Shown piece after piece: positions 16,051 to 23,970 of a DNA stretch of 36,033 bases. Positions within the stretch are counted from its first letter, which is position 1. Each line of letters starts with the position of its first letter. Under the pieces are notes generated by a model. It worked only from the letters and a program-made list of their open reading frames with translations. It had not been told where the DNA came from and made no database searches. Position numbers and translations under genes: made by a program. Origin of the DNA: Quadrisphaera sp. (GTDB lineage: Bacteria; Actinomycetota; Actinomycetes; Actinomycetales; Quadrisphaeraceae); NCBI GenBank assembly GCA_029257185.1, contig JARICT010000071.1:1-36033 (forward strand). Reading direction: 5' to 3'.

Positions 16051-16905
16051 TCAGCCGGCTGCAGCCCCCGCGGCCGAGGACGCCGTGGCGTCGCGGTGAC
16101 CGGCGCCGCGGCCCAGGCGCGCGAGCACCTCGTCGTGCAGGTGGCCGTTGGTGGCCACGGCGTTGCCGCCGAACGGCCCGTCCACCCCCTCGAGCGAGGT
16201 GAAGCGCCCCCCGGCCTCGGTGACCAGGGGGACGAGCGCGGCCATGTCGTGCAGGGCCAGCTCGGGCTCGCAGGCGATGTCGACGCTGCCCTCGGCGACG
16301 AGGGCGTAGGACCAGAAGTCGCCGTAGTCCCGGGTGCGCCACACCGAGCGGGTGAGGTCGAGGTAGGGCGCCAGGAGCCCGGCGTCCTCCCACTCGCGGA
16401 CCTCCGAGCTCGACAGCGAGGCGTCGGTGACCTCCGTGACGCCCGAGACGCTCATGCGGGTGGCCGAGGCGAGGGACGAGCCGGTCCACGCGCCGGTGTC
16501 CCGCGCGGCCCACCAGCGGCGGTGCAGCGCCGGGGCGGAGACGACCCCCAGCACGGGCTCCCCGTCGTCGAGCAGGGCGATGAGCGTCGCCCACACGGGG
16601 ACCCCGCGCACGAAGGACTTCGTGCCGTCGATGGGGTCCAGCACCCACTGCCGCGAGGAGGAGCCGACACGCTCGTCCATCTCCTCGCCGAGCACGCCGT
16701 CACGCGGCCGTGCCCGGCCGAGCTGGGCGCGCACGAGCGCCTCCGCCGCGCGGTCGGCGTCGGTGACCGGCGTGAGGTCGGGCTTGGTCTCGACGGTGAG
16801 GTCCCTGGCCTTGAAGCGCGACATGGTGAGCTCGTCCACGGCTCCCGCGATGATGAGCGCCAGGCGCAGGTCGTCGCCGTAGCGGGGTCTCGTGGGGGCG
16901 GGCAC
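16051..16905 (-). CDS. hisN: Histidinol-phosphatase, inositol monophosphatase fold
   Basis: Mg-dependent phosphatase of the IMPase superfamily, 284 residues; in actinobacteria this type (HisN) dephosphorylates histidinol phosphate in histidine synthesis. Motifs: GEEMDE (metal-binding Glu), the core DPIDGTKSFVRGVPVW, and the C-terminal ALHDMAALVPLVTEAGG. That last stretch replaces the WDxAA of classical inositol monophosphatases and fits the HisN type. The GTG at 16905 sits seven bases after TAGCGT, a leaderless layout; an upstream GTG at 16929 would lie across that box. Proximity to aroA-rsgA is common for hisN in actinobacteria. Inositol phosphatase activity cannot be ruled out by sequence. 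Confidence 0.88.
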   Translation of the reverse strand: MPAPTRPRYGDDLRLALIIAGAVDELTMSRFKARDLTVETKPDLTPVTDADRAAEALVRAQLGRARPRDGVLGEEMDERVGSSSRQWVLDPIDGTKSFVRGVPVWATLIALLDDGEPVLGVVSAPALHRRWWAARDTGAWTGSSLASATRMSVSGVTEVTDASLSSSEVREWEDAGLLAPYLDLTRSVWRTRDYGDFWSYALVAEGSVDIACEPELALHDMAALVPLVTEAGGRFTSLEGVDGPFGGNAVATNGHLHDEVLARLGRGAGHRDATASSAAGAAAG

Positions 16906-16912
16906 GGGGGCG

Positions 16913-16918
16913 ACGCTA
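16913..16918 (-). promoter_or_regulatory. -10 box for leaderless hisN
   Basis: Minus-strand TAGCGT, seven bases before the hisN GTG at 16905. Together with the plus-strand box at 16953 it forms a compact divergent promoter pair. Confidence 0.5.
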
Positions 16919-16952
16919 GCGCCCACCACGCGCGGGCCGCGCGAGCCACACC

Positions 16953-16958
16953 TACCGT
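16953..16958 (+). promoter_or_regulatory. -10 box for leaderless DUF2087 gene
   Basis: TACCGT, seven bases before the ATG at 16966. No ribosome site precedes the start, consistent with a leaderless mRNA. Confidence 0.5.
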
Positions 16959-16965
16959 GATCGGC

Positions 16966-17289
16966 ATGGATGACTCGGGAGGGCTGACGGGCGGACCGGC
17001 GGCGGGGCGAGCCGCTCGCCAGGCCGTGGTGCGCGGCTTCTTCGACGACGAGGGGCGCCTGGTGCAGTGGCCGGCCAAGCTCTCCCGCCGGCTGATCGCC
17101 CTCGACACCCTCGCCCAGCTCTTCGAGCCGGGGTTGCGCTACTCCGAGGTCGAGGTGAACGCGGCGCTGCGCGGCGCGGTCGCCGGGCGGGTGGACGTGG
17201 TGACCGCTCGCCGCTACCTCGTCGACGCGGAGCTGCTCGGTCGGGAGGCGGGCCGGTACTGGCGCAGCGGGGGCACCGTCGAGGTGTGA
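16966..17289 (+). CDS. DUF2087 domain protein
   Basis: A 107-residue protein. After a short Gly-rich start it carries the DUF2087 pattern: FFDDEGRLVQWPAKLSRRLIALDTLA, then FEPGLRYSEVEVNAALR, then RRYLVDAELLGREAGRYWR. The fold is expected to be a small winged-helix-like unit, and some relatives are fused to helix-turn-helix regulators, so nucleic-acid contact is possible but unproven. The start is set by the -10 box seven bases upstream. It converges with rsgA; the two stops are 3 bases apart. Confidence 0.82.
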   Translation: MDDSGGLTGGPAAGRAARQAVVRGFFDDEGRLVQWPAKLSRRLIALDTLAQLFEPGLRYSEVEVNAALRGAVAGRVDVVTARRYLVDAELLGREAGRYWRSGGTVEV

Positions 17290-17292
17290 GGT

Positions 17293-18372
17293 TCAGCGCC
17301 GGGGCGCGTGGGGGTCCTCCTCGCCGGCCCGGCTGCGCAGCAGCCGCCGCAGGGAGGCGAGGCGCACCGGCCCGGCCGTGCCGGCGTTCCCGCCGCCGAC
17401 CCACGCGTCGAGCGCGCACTCCGCCTCGTCGTGCGTGCAGCCGCGCGGGCAGAGCGCCGAGCCGGGGGAGAGGTCGGGGAAGGACTCCAGCAGCCGCTGG
17501 GGCTCCAGGTGGGCGAGGCCGAAGCTGCGGACCCCCGGGGTGTCCACGACCCAGCCGGAGGGCGCTCGTCCGTCCCCGGCCGCGGTTCCCAGCCGCAGGG
17601 CGACCGCGGACGACGACGTGTGGCGCCCCTGGCCGGTGCTGGTGTTGACGACGCCGGTGGCGCGCCCCGCGCCCGGCACGAGCGCGTTCACCAGGGTGGA
17701 CTTGCCCACGCCCGAGGGCCCCACGAGGACGCTCTCGCGCCCGGCCAGCCAGTCCACCACCGCCTGCAGGCCGTGGACGCGCTCGCGTCCGGACGCGTCG
17801 ACGGTGCGGGCGAGGACGAGGACCGGTGCCTCCAGGCCCCGGTAGGCGTCGATCACCGGCTCGGGGTCGGCGAGGTCCGCCTTGGTCAGCGCGATCGCCG
17901 CGCCCATGCCGGCGTCGAAGGCCGCCGCGAGGCAGCGGTCGACCATGCGCAGGTTCGGCTCGGGGTCGGCCGCGGCGGCGACCACGAGGAGCTGGTCGGC
18001 GTTGGCGACGATGACGCGCTCGACCGGGTCGGTGTCGTCGGCGGTGCGGCGCAGCACCGCGGTGCGGGGCCGCACGCGCACCACGCGGGCGAGGGTGTCG
18101 ACCGCGCCGGTGACGTCCCCGACCACGTCCACGCGGTCCCCGACGGCGACGGCGCCGATGCCGCTGCGCGCCAGCTCGCGCGCCCGCATGGCCGTGACGG
18201 TGCGGGCGTCACCGTCCTCGTCGACGAGGACGGTGAACCGGCCCCGGTCGATGGTGACCACCCTCGCGGCCACGGCGTCGTCGTGGCGGGGGCGCTCCTT
18301 GGTGCGGGGCCTGGTGCCCCGCGGGTTCGGGCGTCCCCCGGGCTCCTTGCCGTCCCAGCCGCGGACCCTCAC
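17293..18372 (-). CDS. rsgA: Small ribosomal subunit biogenesis GTPase RsgA
   Basis: Circularly permuted GTPase that checks late 30S subunit maturation. The order of motifs shows the permutation: TKAD (G4) comes before the P-loop GPSGVGKST (G1) and [10 protein letters not shown] (G3). An N-terminal OB-like domain (about 35-110) and a C-terminal zinc knuckle with Cys, Cys, His and Cys in [12 protein letters not shown] are present. The 359-residue length is on the long side because of a basic N-terminal extension. The GTG at 18372 overlaps the aroA stop (GTGA), so the two genes are co-translated, as in many actinobacteria. Confidence 0.95.
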   Translation of the reverse strand: MRVRGWDGKEPGGRPNPRGTRPRTKERPRHDDAVAARVVTIDRGRFTVLVDEDGDARTVTAMRARELARSGIGAVAVGDRVDVVGDVTGAVDTLARVVRVRPRTAVLRRTADDTDPVERVIVANADQLLVVAAAADPEPNLRMVDRCLAAAFDAGMGAAIALTKADLADPEPVIDAYRGLEAPVLVLARTVDASGRERVHGLQAVVDWLAGRESVLVGPSGVGKSTLVNALVPGAGRATGVVNTSTGQGRHTSSSAVALRLGTAAGDGRAPSGWVVDTPGVRSFGLAHLEPQRLLESFPDLSPGSALCPRGCTHDEAECALDAWVGGGNAGTAGPVRLASLRRLLRSRAGEEDPHAPRR

Positions 18373-19658
18373 GTCCGCTCCAGCATCGAGGTCCAGGCGA
18401 GCGGGAAGCCGGGCATCGTCTTGGAGGTGGTGGCGACGTCCTCGACGACCACGCCCGGCACCCGCAGCCCCAGCACGGCGGCTGCGGTGGCCATGCGGTG
18501 GTCAGCGTAGGTGGACACGCGGCCGCCGTGGAGCGGGCGCGGGGAGATCCGGAGCCCGTCGTCGGTCTCCGTGACGTCGCCGCCGAGGGCGGTGATCTCC
18601 CGTGTCAGCGCGGCCAGGCGGTCGGTCTCGTGGCCCCGCAGGTGACCGATGCCGCGCAGGTGGCTGCTGGAGACGGCGAGGGCGGCGATGGCGGCGACCA
18701 CCGGGGTGAGCTCGCCGACCTCGGACAGGTCCGCGTCGACGCCGTGGACCTCGCCCGAGGACGTCACGGTCAGCCCGTCGGCGCCCAGGTCGACGTCGGC
18801 GCCCATCGCGTCGAGGAGGCCGCGCAGCGCGTCGCCGGCCTGCGTGGTGCGCTCGGGCCAGCCCGGCACGCGCACCCGCCCGCCCTCGGGGGCCAGGGCG
18901 GCCGCGGCGAGGAACGGCGCCGCGTTGGAGAGGTCGGGCTCGACGTCGACGTCGAGCGGGGAGACCGGTTCCGGGGCGACGGTCCACCAGCCCGGGCCGG
19001 TCTCGACGACCACGCCGGCCTCGGAGAGCAGCGAGCACGTCATGGCGACGTGGGGCGCCGAGGGCATCGGCCCGTCGACGGTGAGGCGCAGGCCGTCGCG
19101 CATCGCGGCGCCGCTGAGCAGCAGCGCCGAGACGAACTGGCTGGAGGCGCTGGCGTCGAGGGTGACGGCGCCGCCGGCCAGCCCCCCGGTCCCGGTGACC
19201 GTGAAGGGCACGGCGGGCTCGCCGTGGCGCGTGACGTCGGCGCCCAGGGTGGTGAGGGCGTCGAGCAGCGGCTCCAACGGACGGGTTCTCGCTCCGGGGT
19301 CACCGTCGAACGTCGTCGACCCGGGGGCGAGAGCGGCGAGCGGCGGCACGAAGCGGAGCACCGTGCCGGCGAGGCCGCAGTCCACCGCGCCGCCTCCGCG
19401 CCGCGGGCCGGGGAGGACGCGCCAGGAGCCGTCGTCCCCGTCCTCCACGGTGGCGCCGAGGGCTTCCAGGGCGTCGACCATGAGGCGGGTGTCGCGCGAG
19501 CGCAGGGGGGCGCGCAGCACGGACGGCCCCGCCGCGAGAGCGGCGAGCACGAGGTAGCGAGCGGTGAGGGACTTCGACCCGGGGAGGACCACGGTCGCGT
19601 CCAGCGGCGCGCGCGGGTCGAGGGTCGGTGCCGGCCATCCGTCCAGGGTGCTGCTCAC
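18369..19658 (-). CDS. aroA: 3-phosphoshikimate 1-carboxyvinyltransferase (EPSP synthase)
   Basis: Joins shikimate-3-phosphate and phosphoenolpyruvate in the sixth step of the shikimate pathway. The 429-residue protein has the substrate-binding [17 protein letters not shown] near residue 26, [40 protein letters not shown] and the C-terminal [17 protein letters not shown]. Length is normal. The start is the GTG at 19658, seven bases after TAGGGT, so the mRNA is probably leaderless. It is the first gene of the aroA-rsgA operon. Confidence 0.97.
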   Translation of the reverse strand: MSSTLDGWPAPTLDPRAPLDATVVLPGSKSLTARYLVLAALAAGPSVLRAPLRSRDTRLMVDALEALGATVEDGDDGSWRVLPGPRRGGGAVDCGLAGTVLRFVPPLAALAPGSTTFDGDPGARTRPLEPLLDALTTLGADVTRHGEPAVPFTVTGTGGLAGGAVTLDASASSQFVSALLLSGAAMRDGLRLTVDGPMPSAPHVAMTCSLLSEAGVVVETGPGWWTVAPEPVSPLDVDVEPDLSNAAPFLAAAALAPEGGRVRVPGWPERTTQAGDALRGLLDAMGADVDLGADGLTVTSSGEVHGVDADLSEVGELTPVVAAIAALAVSSSHLRGIGHLRGHETDRLAALTREITALGGDVTETDDGLRISPRPLHGGRVSTYADHRMATAAAVLGLRVPGVVVEDVATTSKTMPGFPLAWTSMLERT

Positions 19659-19665
19659 CGTGGTG

Positions 19666-19671
19666 ACCCTA
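19666..19671 (-). promoter_or_regulatory. -10 box for leaderless aroA-rsgA
   Basis: Minus-strand TAGGGT seven bases before the aroA GTG. It lies just downstream (in minus-strand sense) of the 34-base palindrome that ends the DoxX-like gene. Confidence 0.5.
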
Positions 19672-19696
19672 GGCGGCGTGCTCCCGGGGCGGACGG

Positions 19697-19730
19697 GGCG
19701 AGGGCCCGACCACGTGGTCGGGCCCTCGCC
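19697..19730. terminator. Perfect 34-base palindrome, likely terminator
   Basis: Every base from 19697 to 19730 pairs with its partner around the centre of CACGTG at 19711-19716; as RNA it gives a 15-bp stem with a 4-base loop. It lies 21 bases past the stop of the minus-strand DoxX-like gene and 25 bases before the aroA -10 box, so it should insulate the two transcripts. A role as a protein-binding operator is also possible. Confidence 0.7.
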
Positions 19731-19751
19731 GGGGTCGGGGTGGTGCGCCGG

Positions 19752-20309
19752 TCAGAGGCCGACGGCGTCGCGTCCGCGACGCACCTGGAGCTCCGCGTCA
19801 CGCTTGAGGCGGCCGCTGGTGCGCTGGGCGTCGGCCTTGGCCAGCTTCGCGGCGCGCTTGGCGTCGCGCCCGGCCCGCTTGGCGCGCCAGCCCAGGCCGG
19901 GCTTTCCGCTGGTGTCGACGGCGGTGATGAGGAGCCCGCCGAGGAGCCCGACGTCCTTGAGGACCTGGCCCAGCTCGCGGCTCTTGGCCTCCTGGTCCTC
20001 CTCCTCCCAGAAGCGGTGGCCGGACAGGGTGGTCGGGACCACCGAGGCGGCGAGCACGAGGGCCGAGAGGCGGGGCAGGCGACCCAGGGCCAGGAGGCTG
20101 CCGGCGCCGGCCATGATCCCGCCGTTGAGGCGGACGAGGCCCGCCGGGTTCTCCGGGAGGCTCACGGGCCCGATCGCGGTCCCGGCGAGCGCGGGGATCA
20201 GCGGACCGCCGTTGGCCGCCTTCGTGTCCGGGCGGCGGAGCTGGTCGACACCGCCGTAGACGAACTGGGCGGCGAGCAGCGGTCTGGCGAGGCGGCGCAC
20301 GAGTGTCAT
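19752..20309 (-). CDS. DoxX family membrane protein
   Basis: A 185-residue DoxX-like protein. Four hydrophobic segments span about residues 8-140, with the family-type openings LLAAQFVYGGVDQLR and RLNGGIMAGAGSLLALGRLPRLSALVLAASV. The last 50 residues form a strongly basic Lys/Arg/Ala-rich helix that is not part of the DoxX core and probably stays cytoplasmic. In mycobacteria a DoxX protein works with SodA and SseA in oxidative stress, but no such partners are adjacent here. The ATG at 20309 is preceded by AAGGA; the earlier in-frame ATG at 20345 is not supported. Confidence 0.83.
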   Translation of the reverse strand: MTLVRRLARPLLAAQFVYGGVDQLRRPDTKAANGGPLIPALAGTAIGPVSLPENPAGLVRLNGGIMAGAGSLLALGRLPRLSALVLAASVVPTTLSGHRFWEEEDQEAKSRELGQVLKDVGLLGGLLITAVDTSGKPGLGWRAKRAGRDAKRAAKLAKADAQRTSGRLKRDAELQVRRGRDAVGL

Positions 20310-20440
20310 GCGCTCATCCTTACCGCACGGGCCGCCCGGATGCACACCGGGCGCCGGATCGCCGTGCTCGAGGAGGCCGTCCCGGGCGGATCCCGGGTGC
20401 GTCCGGGTCCCTGCGCGGGCGCGCTGGCAGGATCGCCCCC

Positions 20441-21220
20441 ATGTGCGGGAGGTACGCGGCCAGCCGCGGCGCGGAGGAGCTGGTCGAGGAGCTCGACATC
20501 ACCGTCGACGCCACCGGCGGCCGCTTGAGGACCACCCACAACGCGGCGCCCACGAGCCAGCGGGCGATCGTCCGCGCCGCCTCGTCCCAGCCCTTCGCGG
20601 GCGAGCGCGGCCCCCGCGAGCTCGCGCTGGCCGGGTGGGGGCTCGTCCCGTTCTTCTCGAAGGACGCCGCCGGGGGAGCACGGATGATCAACGCCCGCAG
20701 CGAGACGGTCATGGACAAGCCCGCGTACCGCCGGGCGATCCGCCGCCGCCGCGTCCTCGTCCCGGTCGACGGCTGGTACGAGTGGCAGCGGACCACCGGC
20801 GAGGACGGCCGGGCGGGCAAGGTGGCGCACTACATGTCGGCCGACGGCGGCGAGACCTCCGTGCTCGCGGGCATCGCCGAGACGTGGAGCCCGGCCGCCG
20901 GCTCGAGCGGGCGGGGCGACGCGGGAGGGGAGCGGGGTGACGAGGACCCCGTGGTGACGTTCTCGATCCTGACCCGTGCGTCCCGGGGCCGGCTCGCGGT
21001 GGTGCACGACCGCACCCCGCTGGTGGTCCCTGGTGACCTGTGCGACGACTGGCTCGACCCCGGGATCGACGAGCGCGGCGAGGTGGCGGACCTCCTGGCC
21101 GCCGCCCTGGGCCGGGAGGCGGGCGAGGGCGTGTCCGTGGTCCCCGTCGGCAGGGCTGTCGGCAACGTCCGCACCGACGGGCCGGAGCTCGTCGTCCCCA
21201 CCGGTCCTCCGCTGCCCTGA
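20441..21220 (+). CDS. SRAP family protein (YedK/HMCES-type), abasic-site DNA-protein crosslink
   Basis: SOS-response-associated peptidase family, 259 residues. These proteins form a covalent thiazolidine link to abasic sites in single-stranded DNA through the N-terminal cysteine exposed after Met removal. The active-site set is complete: C2 (MCGRY), N34 in THNAAPT, E114 in GWYEW and H189 in VVHDRTP. An extra Gly/Asp-rich insertion is present near residues 150-170. The start at 20441 is fixed by the need for Cys2; CAGGAT lies seven bases before it, so the mRNA may be leaderless. It stands alone, ahead of sigR. Confidence 0.94.
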   Translation: MCGRYAASRGAEELVEELDITVDATGGRLRTTHNAAPTSQRAIVRAASSQPFAGERGPRELALAGWGLVPFFSKDAAGGARMINARSETVMDKPAYRRAIRRRRVLVPVDGWYEWQRTTGEDGRAGKVAHYMSADGGETSVLAGIAETWSPAAGSSGRGDAGGERGDEDPVVTFSILTRASRGRLAVVHDRTPLVVPGDLCDDWLDPGIDERGEVADLLAAALGREAGEGVSVVPVGRAVGNVRTDGPELVVPTGPPLP

Positions 21221-21257
21221 GCGTTCCTGAGCGTTCCTGATCGCTCCTGAGCGCCCC
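21218..21257. repeat. Four tandem decamers after the SRAP gene
   Basis: Four consecutive 10-base units: two identical (TGAGCGTTCC), then TGATCGCTCC and TGAGCGCCCC. The first unit begins with the SRAP stop codon. Confidence 0.75.
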
Positions 21258-21279
21258 GCAGCAGGGCGTCGCGGGGTGC
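21251..21279 (+). terminator. Hairpin after SRAP gene
   Basis: Nine-base stem with one G-U pair (21251-21259 with 21271-21279) and an 11-base loop, directly after the decamer repeats and 24 bases before the SigR-type promoter. Likely ends the SRAP transcript. Confidence 0.45.
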
Positions 21280-21302
21280 CCGGCTGCGGCCTCGGGGAGC
21301 CC

Positions 21303-21329
21303 GGAACAACCCCGGCGAGGTGCGGTGTT
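21303..21329 (+). promoter_or_regulatory. SigR/SigH-type promoter upstream of sigR
   Basis: GGAAC at 21303-21307 and GTT at 21327-21329, 19 bases apart, match the GGAAT/C-N18-19-GTT consensus of the SigR/SigH family. It is placed upstream of the sigR gene itself, as expected for autoregulation in Streptomyces and mycobacteria. A transcript from here includes the strong ribosome site at 21374-21382. Confidence 0.65.
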
Positions 21330-21373
21330 GGACCACGTGCAGCCATGGCGCCGCGAACGGTGGCGCAGGAGGC

Positions 21374-21382
21374 AGGAGGAGG
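21374..21382 (+). promoter_or_regulatory. Strong ribosome site for a long SigR isoform
   Basis: AGGAGGAGG is followed four bases later by ATG 21387, which is in frame with sigR and would add 39 residues to the N-terminus. This is the best Shine-Dalgarno match seen in the window. Confidence 0.6.
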
Positions 21383-21489
21383 CACGATGCTGGTGGCGAT
21401 CGACACCCTGGACCACGGTGCGTGCGGGCCGACCGGGGGAGGAGTCCCCGGCGCCCTCGCGCCGCGGAGCGCCGCGGACCCCGCCCCGG

Positions 21490-21495
21490 TAAGGT
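21490..21495 (+). promoter_or_regulatory. -10 box for the short SigR form
   Basis: TAAGGT lies eight bases before the ATG at 21504. It could provide basal, nearly leaderless expression of the short SigR, separate from the autoregulated promoter. Confidence 0.45.
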
Positions 21496-21503
21496 CCGTG
21501 GTG

Positions 21504-22136
21504 ATGAGCGAGGACACGGACCGGGCGCCGGCTGAGGAGACCGCGGCGGCGCGCACCGCGCGGTTCGAGGACGAGGCGCTGGTGCACCTGGACCAGCTGT
21601 ACTCCGCCGCGCTGAGGATGACCCGCAACCCCGCGGACGCCGAGGACCTGGTCCAGGAGGCCTTCGCGAAGGCGTTCGCGTCCTTCCACCAGTACCGCCC
21701 GGGGACCAACCTCAAGGCGTGGCTGTACCGGATCCTCACCAACACGTACATCAACACGTACCGCAAGAAGCAGCGGCAGCCGCAGCAGTCCTCCAGCCCG
21801 GACGTCGAGGACTGGCAGCTGGCGCGCGCCGAGGCGCACACCTCCACGGGTCTGCGCTCGGCCGAGACCGAGGCGCTGGACCACCTCCCGGACTCCGACG
21901 TGAAGGCTGCCCTGCAGTCGATCCCCGAGGACTTCCGCATGGCGGTGTACTACGCCGACGTCGAGGGGTTCGCCTACAAGGAGATCGCCGAGATCATGGG
22001 CACGCCCATCGGCACGGTCATGTCGAGGCTCCACCGCGGCCGTCGCCAGCTCCGTGCCCTGCTCGAGGACTACGCCAGGGAGCGCGGCCTGTCCGCCGCG
22101 CCGGCGGCGACCACGTCGGGGAGCAGCGCGTCATGA
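21504..22136 (+). CDS. sigR: ECF RNA polymerase sigma factor, SigR/SigH type
   Basis: Sigma factor for the thiol-oxidative stress response, 210 residues from ATG 21504. Region 2 spans about 20-95 ([27 protein letters not shown], then [19 protein letters not shown]) and region 4 about 130-195 ([19 protein letters not shown], then [21 protein letters not shown]). It is held inactive by the adjacent zinc anti-sigma factor, whose ATG overlaps its stop (ATGA). In-frame codons extend upstream: ATG 21387 behind AGGAGGAGG would give a 249-residue form. In Streptomyces an analogous extended SigR is made from the autoregulated promoter and is unstable; the layout here suggests the same. Confidence 0.93.
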   Translation: MSEDTDRAPAEETAAARTARFEDEALVHLDQLYSAALRMTRNPADAEDLVQEAFAKAFASFHQYRPGTNLKAWLYRILTNTYINTYRKKQRQPQQSSSPDVEDWQLARAEAHTSTGLRSAETEALDHLPDSDVKAALQSIPEDFRMAVYYADVEGFAYKEIAEIMGTPIGTVMSRLHRGRRQLRALLEDYARERGLSAAPAATTSGSSAS

Positions 22137-22456
22137 GCGCCGGCGCCGCACAGGAACCGCTGCCCGCTGCCGGACCGGAGGACGAGCCGCACGTCCGCGT
22201 GGACGCCTCCGGGGTGGACCGGTGCGCGGCGATCCTGGACCACATCGACGAGATCATCGACCGTGAGGTGGACGTGCGCGACCTCGACGCCGTCCGGGCC
22301 CACCTCCTCTCGTGCCCGCCCTGCCTGGTCGAGCACGACGTCCAGCTGGCGCTGCGCGCGCTGGTGCGCCGCTCGTGCACCTCGGACCGGGCCCCGGCAG
22401 CCCTGCGCAGCCGCATCGTCACCACCATCACGCAGGTCCGCATCGTCTCGGAGTGA
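22133..22456 (+). CDS. rsrA: Zinc anti-sigma factor RsrA (redox-sensing)
   Basis: A 107-residue ZAS-family anti-sigma factor. It binds SigR when zinc is held by thiols and lets go when disulfides form. The zinc motif is C31, H57, C61 and C64 (HLLSCPPC), with the same C-25x-H-3x-C-2x-C spacing as Streptomyces RsrA. A further Cys at 82 lies where RsrA has its additional C-terminal cysteines. The ATG overlaps the sigR stop by 4 bases. The N-terminal 25 residues are an acidic/Pro extension. Confidence 0.93.
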   Translation: MSAGAAQEPLPAAGPEDEPHVRVDASGVDRCAAILDHIDEIIDREVDVRDLDAVRAHLLSCPPCLVEHDVQLALRALVRRSCTSDRAPAALRSRIVTTITQVRIVSE

Positions 22457-22548
22457 CGGGCCGCGCCCGCAGCCGGGCGTGGGCGGAGCGGGTCGAGGAA
22501 CCCCCCGGGAGGCCGGAGCCCGGAGCCCGTGGTCCGACCTCCCCGTGC

Positions 22549-22623
22549 TCAGGAGTTGGGGCGGTTGCCGTGGTTGGCGTTCGACTTCTTGCGGTCGCGG
22601 CGCTTGCGGCCTCGCTTGCTCAT
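22549..22623 (-). CDS. Ribosomal protein bL37 (24 residues)
   Basis: A tiny basic protein, MSKRGRKRRDRKKSNANHG followed by NRPNS, encoded on the minus strand. It fits bL37, the actinobacterial 50S subunit protein first seen in mycobacterial ribosome structures, in length, in the Lys/Arg-rich start and in the NHG-x-RPN ending. GGAGAGGAGGA lies at ribosome-site distance upstream of the ATG at 22623. It converges with rsrA (92-base gap holding a weak CGCCCG/CGGGCG hairpin) and diverges from the PilT-like gene. Confidence 0.9.
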   Translation of the reverse strand: MSKRGRKRRDRKKSNANHGNRPNS

Positions 22624-22748
22624 GGCGGTCCTCCTCTCCTCCGACGTCCGCCGATGGTCCCACGGCCCGGGCCCTGCCCGCGCGCCAGCAGCTCGGGGAG
22701 GAGCGGCAGGGCCTCAAGGGCGGTGGCCGGGGCGCCGATCACCACGGC

Positions 22749-23933
22749 GTGGAGCAGCCGTCGTCACGTCCCCCAGAGCCCGCCCAGCGATCCGACCACC
22801 GGGTGGACGACGACCGCCGCGCGGTGCTGCCGGCACCCGTGGGTCGCGGTGATGCCGGTCAGGAGCTCTCCGCCTACCTGCGGGCCCTGGTCGCGCTCGG
22901 CGGGTCGGACCTGCACTGCAAGGTCGGCGGCCCTCCGCGCGTGCGCATCAACGGCCGGCTGAGGCGCCTGGACGCCCCCGAGCTGACCCCCGAGCTGACC
23001 GAGGCGATGGTGGCGTCGGTGCTGCGCAGCGACCTCGTCGAGGCGTTCCGGCGCACCCACGAGGCGGACTTCGGCTTCTCCCTCGCGGGCGTCGGGCGCT
23101 TCCGCGTCAACGCCTACCGCGCCAGGGGCTCGGCGGGGCTCGTGGTGCGGCGCGTCGCCCAGGGAGCCACCCCGCTGTCCGACCTGGACCTCCCCGAGGC
23201 CGTGGGGGCGCTCGCGCTGGAGCCGCGCGGCCTGGTCCTCGTGACGGGGCCCACCGGTTCGGGCAAGACCACGACGCTGGCGAGCATGGTCGACCACATC
23301 AACACGCTGCGAGAGGTCCACGTGGTCACCATCGAGGACCCCGTCGAGGTGCTGCACCAGGACAAGCTCGCCATCATCAACCAGCGCGAGGTCCGCGTGG
23401 ACACCGAGGACTTCGCGGTGGCCCTGAGGGCGGCGATGCGCCAGGACCCCGACGTGGTCCTCGTGGGGGAGATGCGCGACGCCGAGACGGTGCGCGCAGC
23501 GCTCTCCGCGGCGGAGACCGGCCACCTCGTCCTGTCGACCCTCCACACGACGGACGCGGCCGAGACCATCGCGCGCATCGTCGACTTCTTCCCCCCGCAC
23601 GAGCAGCAGCAGGTCCGGCTGTCCCTGGCCGCGTCCCTGCGAGGGGTGGTCGCGCAGCGCCTGGCGCCGAAGGCGGACGGCAGCGGGCGGACCGCGGTGA
23701 TGGAGATCGCCGTGAGCACCCCCCGCGTGAGCGCTGCCATCGCCGACCCGGCCCTGAGCGGGGAGCTGCCGGCGCTCATCGCCGACGGGGCCTTCTACGG
23801 CATGCAGACCTTCGACCAGCACCTCCTCGTCCTGGCCACCGCCGGGTCGGTGACCGTCGAGTCGGCGCTGGCGGCCTCGACCAGCCCGCACGACCTGTCC
23901 GTCGCGATGCGCCAGGCCGGTCTGGCGACGTGA
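22749..23933 (+). CDS. pilT: PilT-like type IV pilus retraction ATPase
   Basis: Secretion/retraction ATPase of the PilT group. The start is unclear: GTG 22749 (394 residues), 22803 and 22824 are all in frame and none has a good ribosome site; the domain begins near 22860. Motifs: N-terminal GSDLHCKVGGPPRVRINGRL, Walker A GPTGSGKTTT, Asp box VVTIEDPVEV, Walker B DPDVVLVGEMRDAET, His box STLHTTDAAETIARIVDFF. PilT normally needs a PilB, PilC and type IV pilin, none of which are in the window; the tad genes at 295-5062 use a different ATPase. It may serve a distant pilus locus. Confidence 0.9.
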   Translation: MEQPSSRPPEPAQRSDHRVDDDRRAVLPAPVGRGDAGQELSAYLRALVALGGSDLHCKVGGPPRVRINGRLRRLDAPELTPELTEAMVASVLRSDLVEAFRRTHEADFGFSLAGVGRFRVNAYRARGSAGLVVRRVAQGATPLSDLDLPEAVGALALEPRGLVLVTGPTGSGKTTTLASMVDHINTLREVHVVTIEDPVEVLHQDKLAIINQREVRVDTEDFAVALRAAMRQDPDVVLVGEMRDAETVRAALSAAETGHLVLSTLHTTDAAETIARIVDFFPPHEQQQVRLSLAASLRGVVAQRLAPKADGSGRTAVMEIAVSTPRVSAAIADPALSGELPALIADGAFYGMQTFDQHLLVLATAGSVTVESALAASTSPHDLSVAMRQAGLAT

Positions 23934-23970
23934 GCGCACCTGGTCGAGGGGGGCACGGCATGATCTGGGG

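Noticed and set aside
18498-20528. Plus-strand frame of 676 codons opposite aroA and the DoxX-like gene.
   Set aside because: Covers two well-supported minus-strand genes and their terminator; composition is shadow-like.
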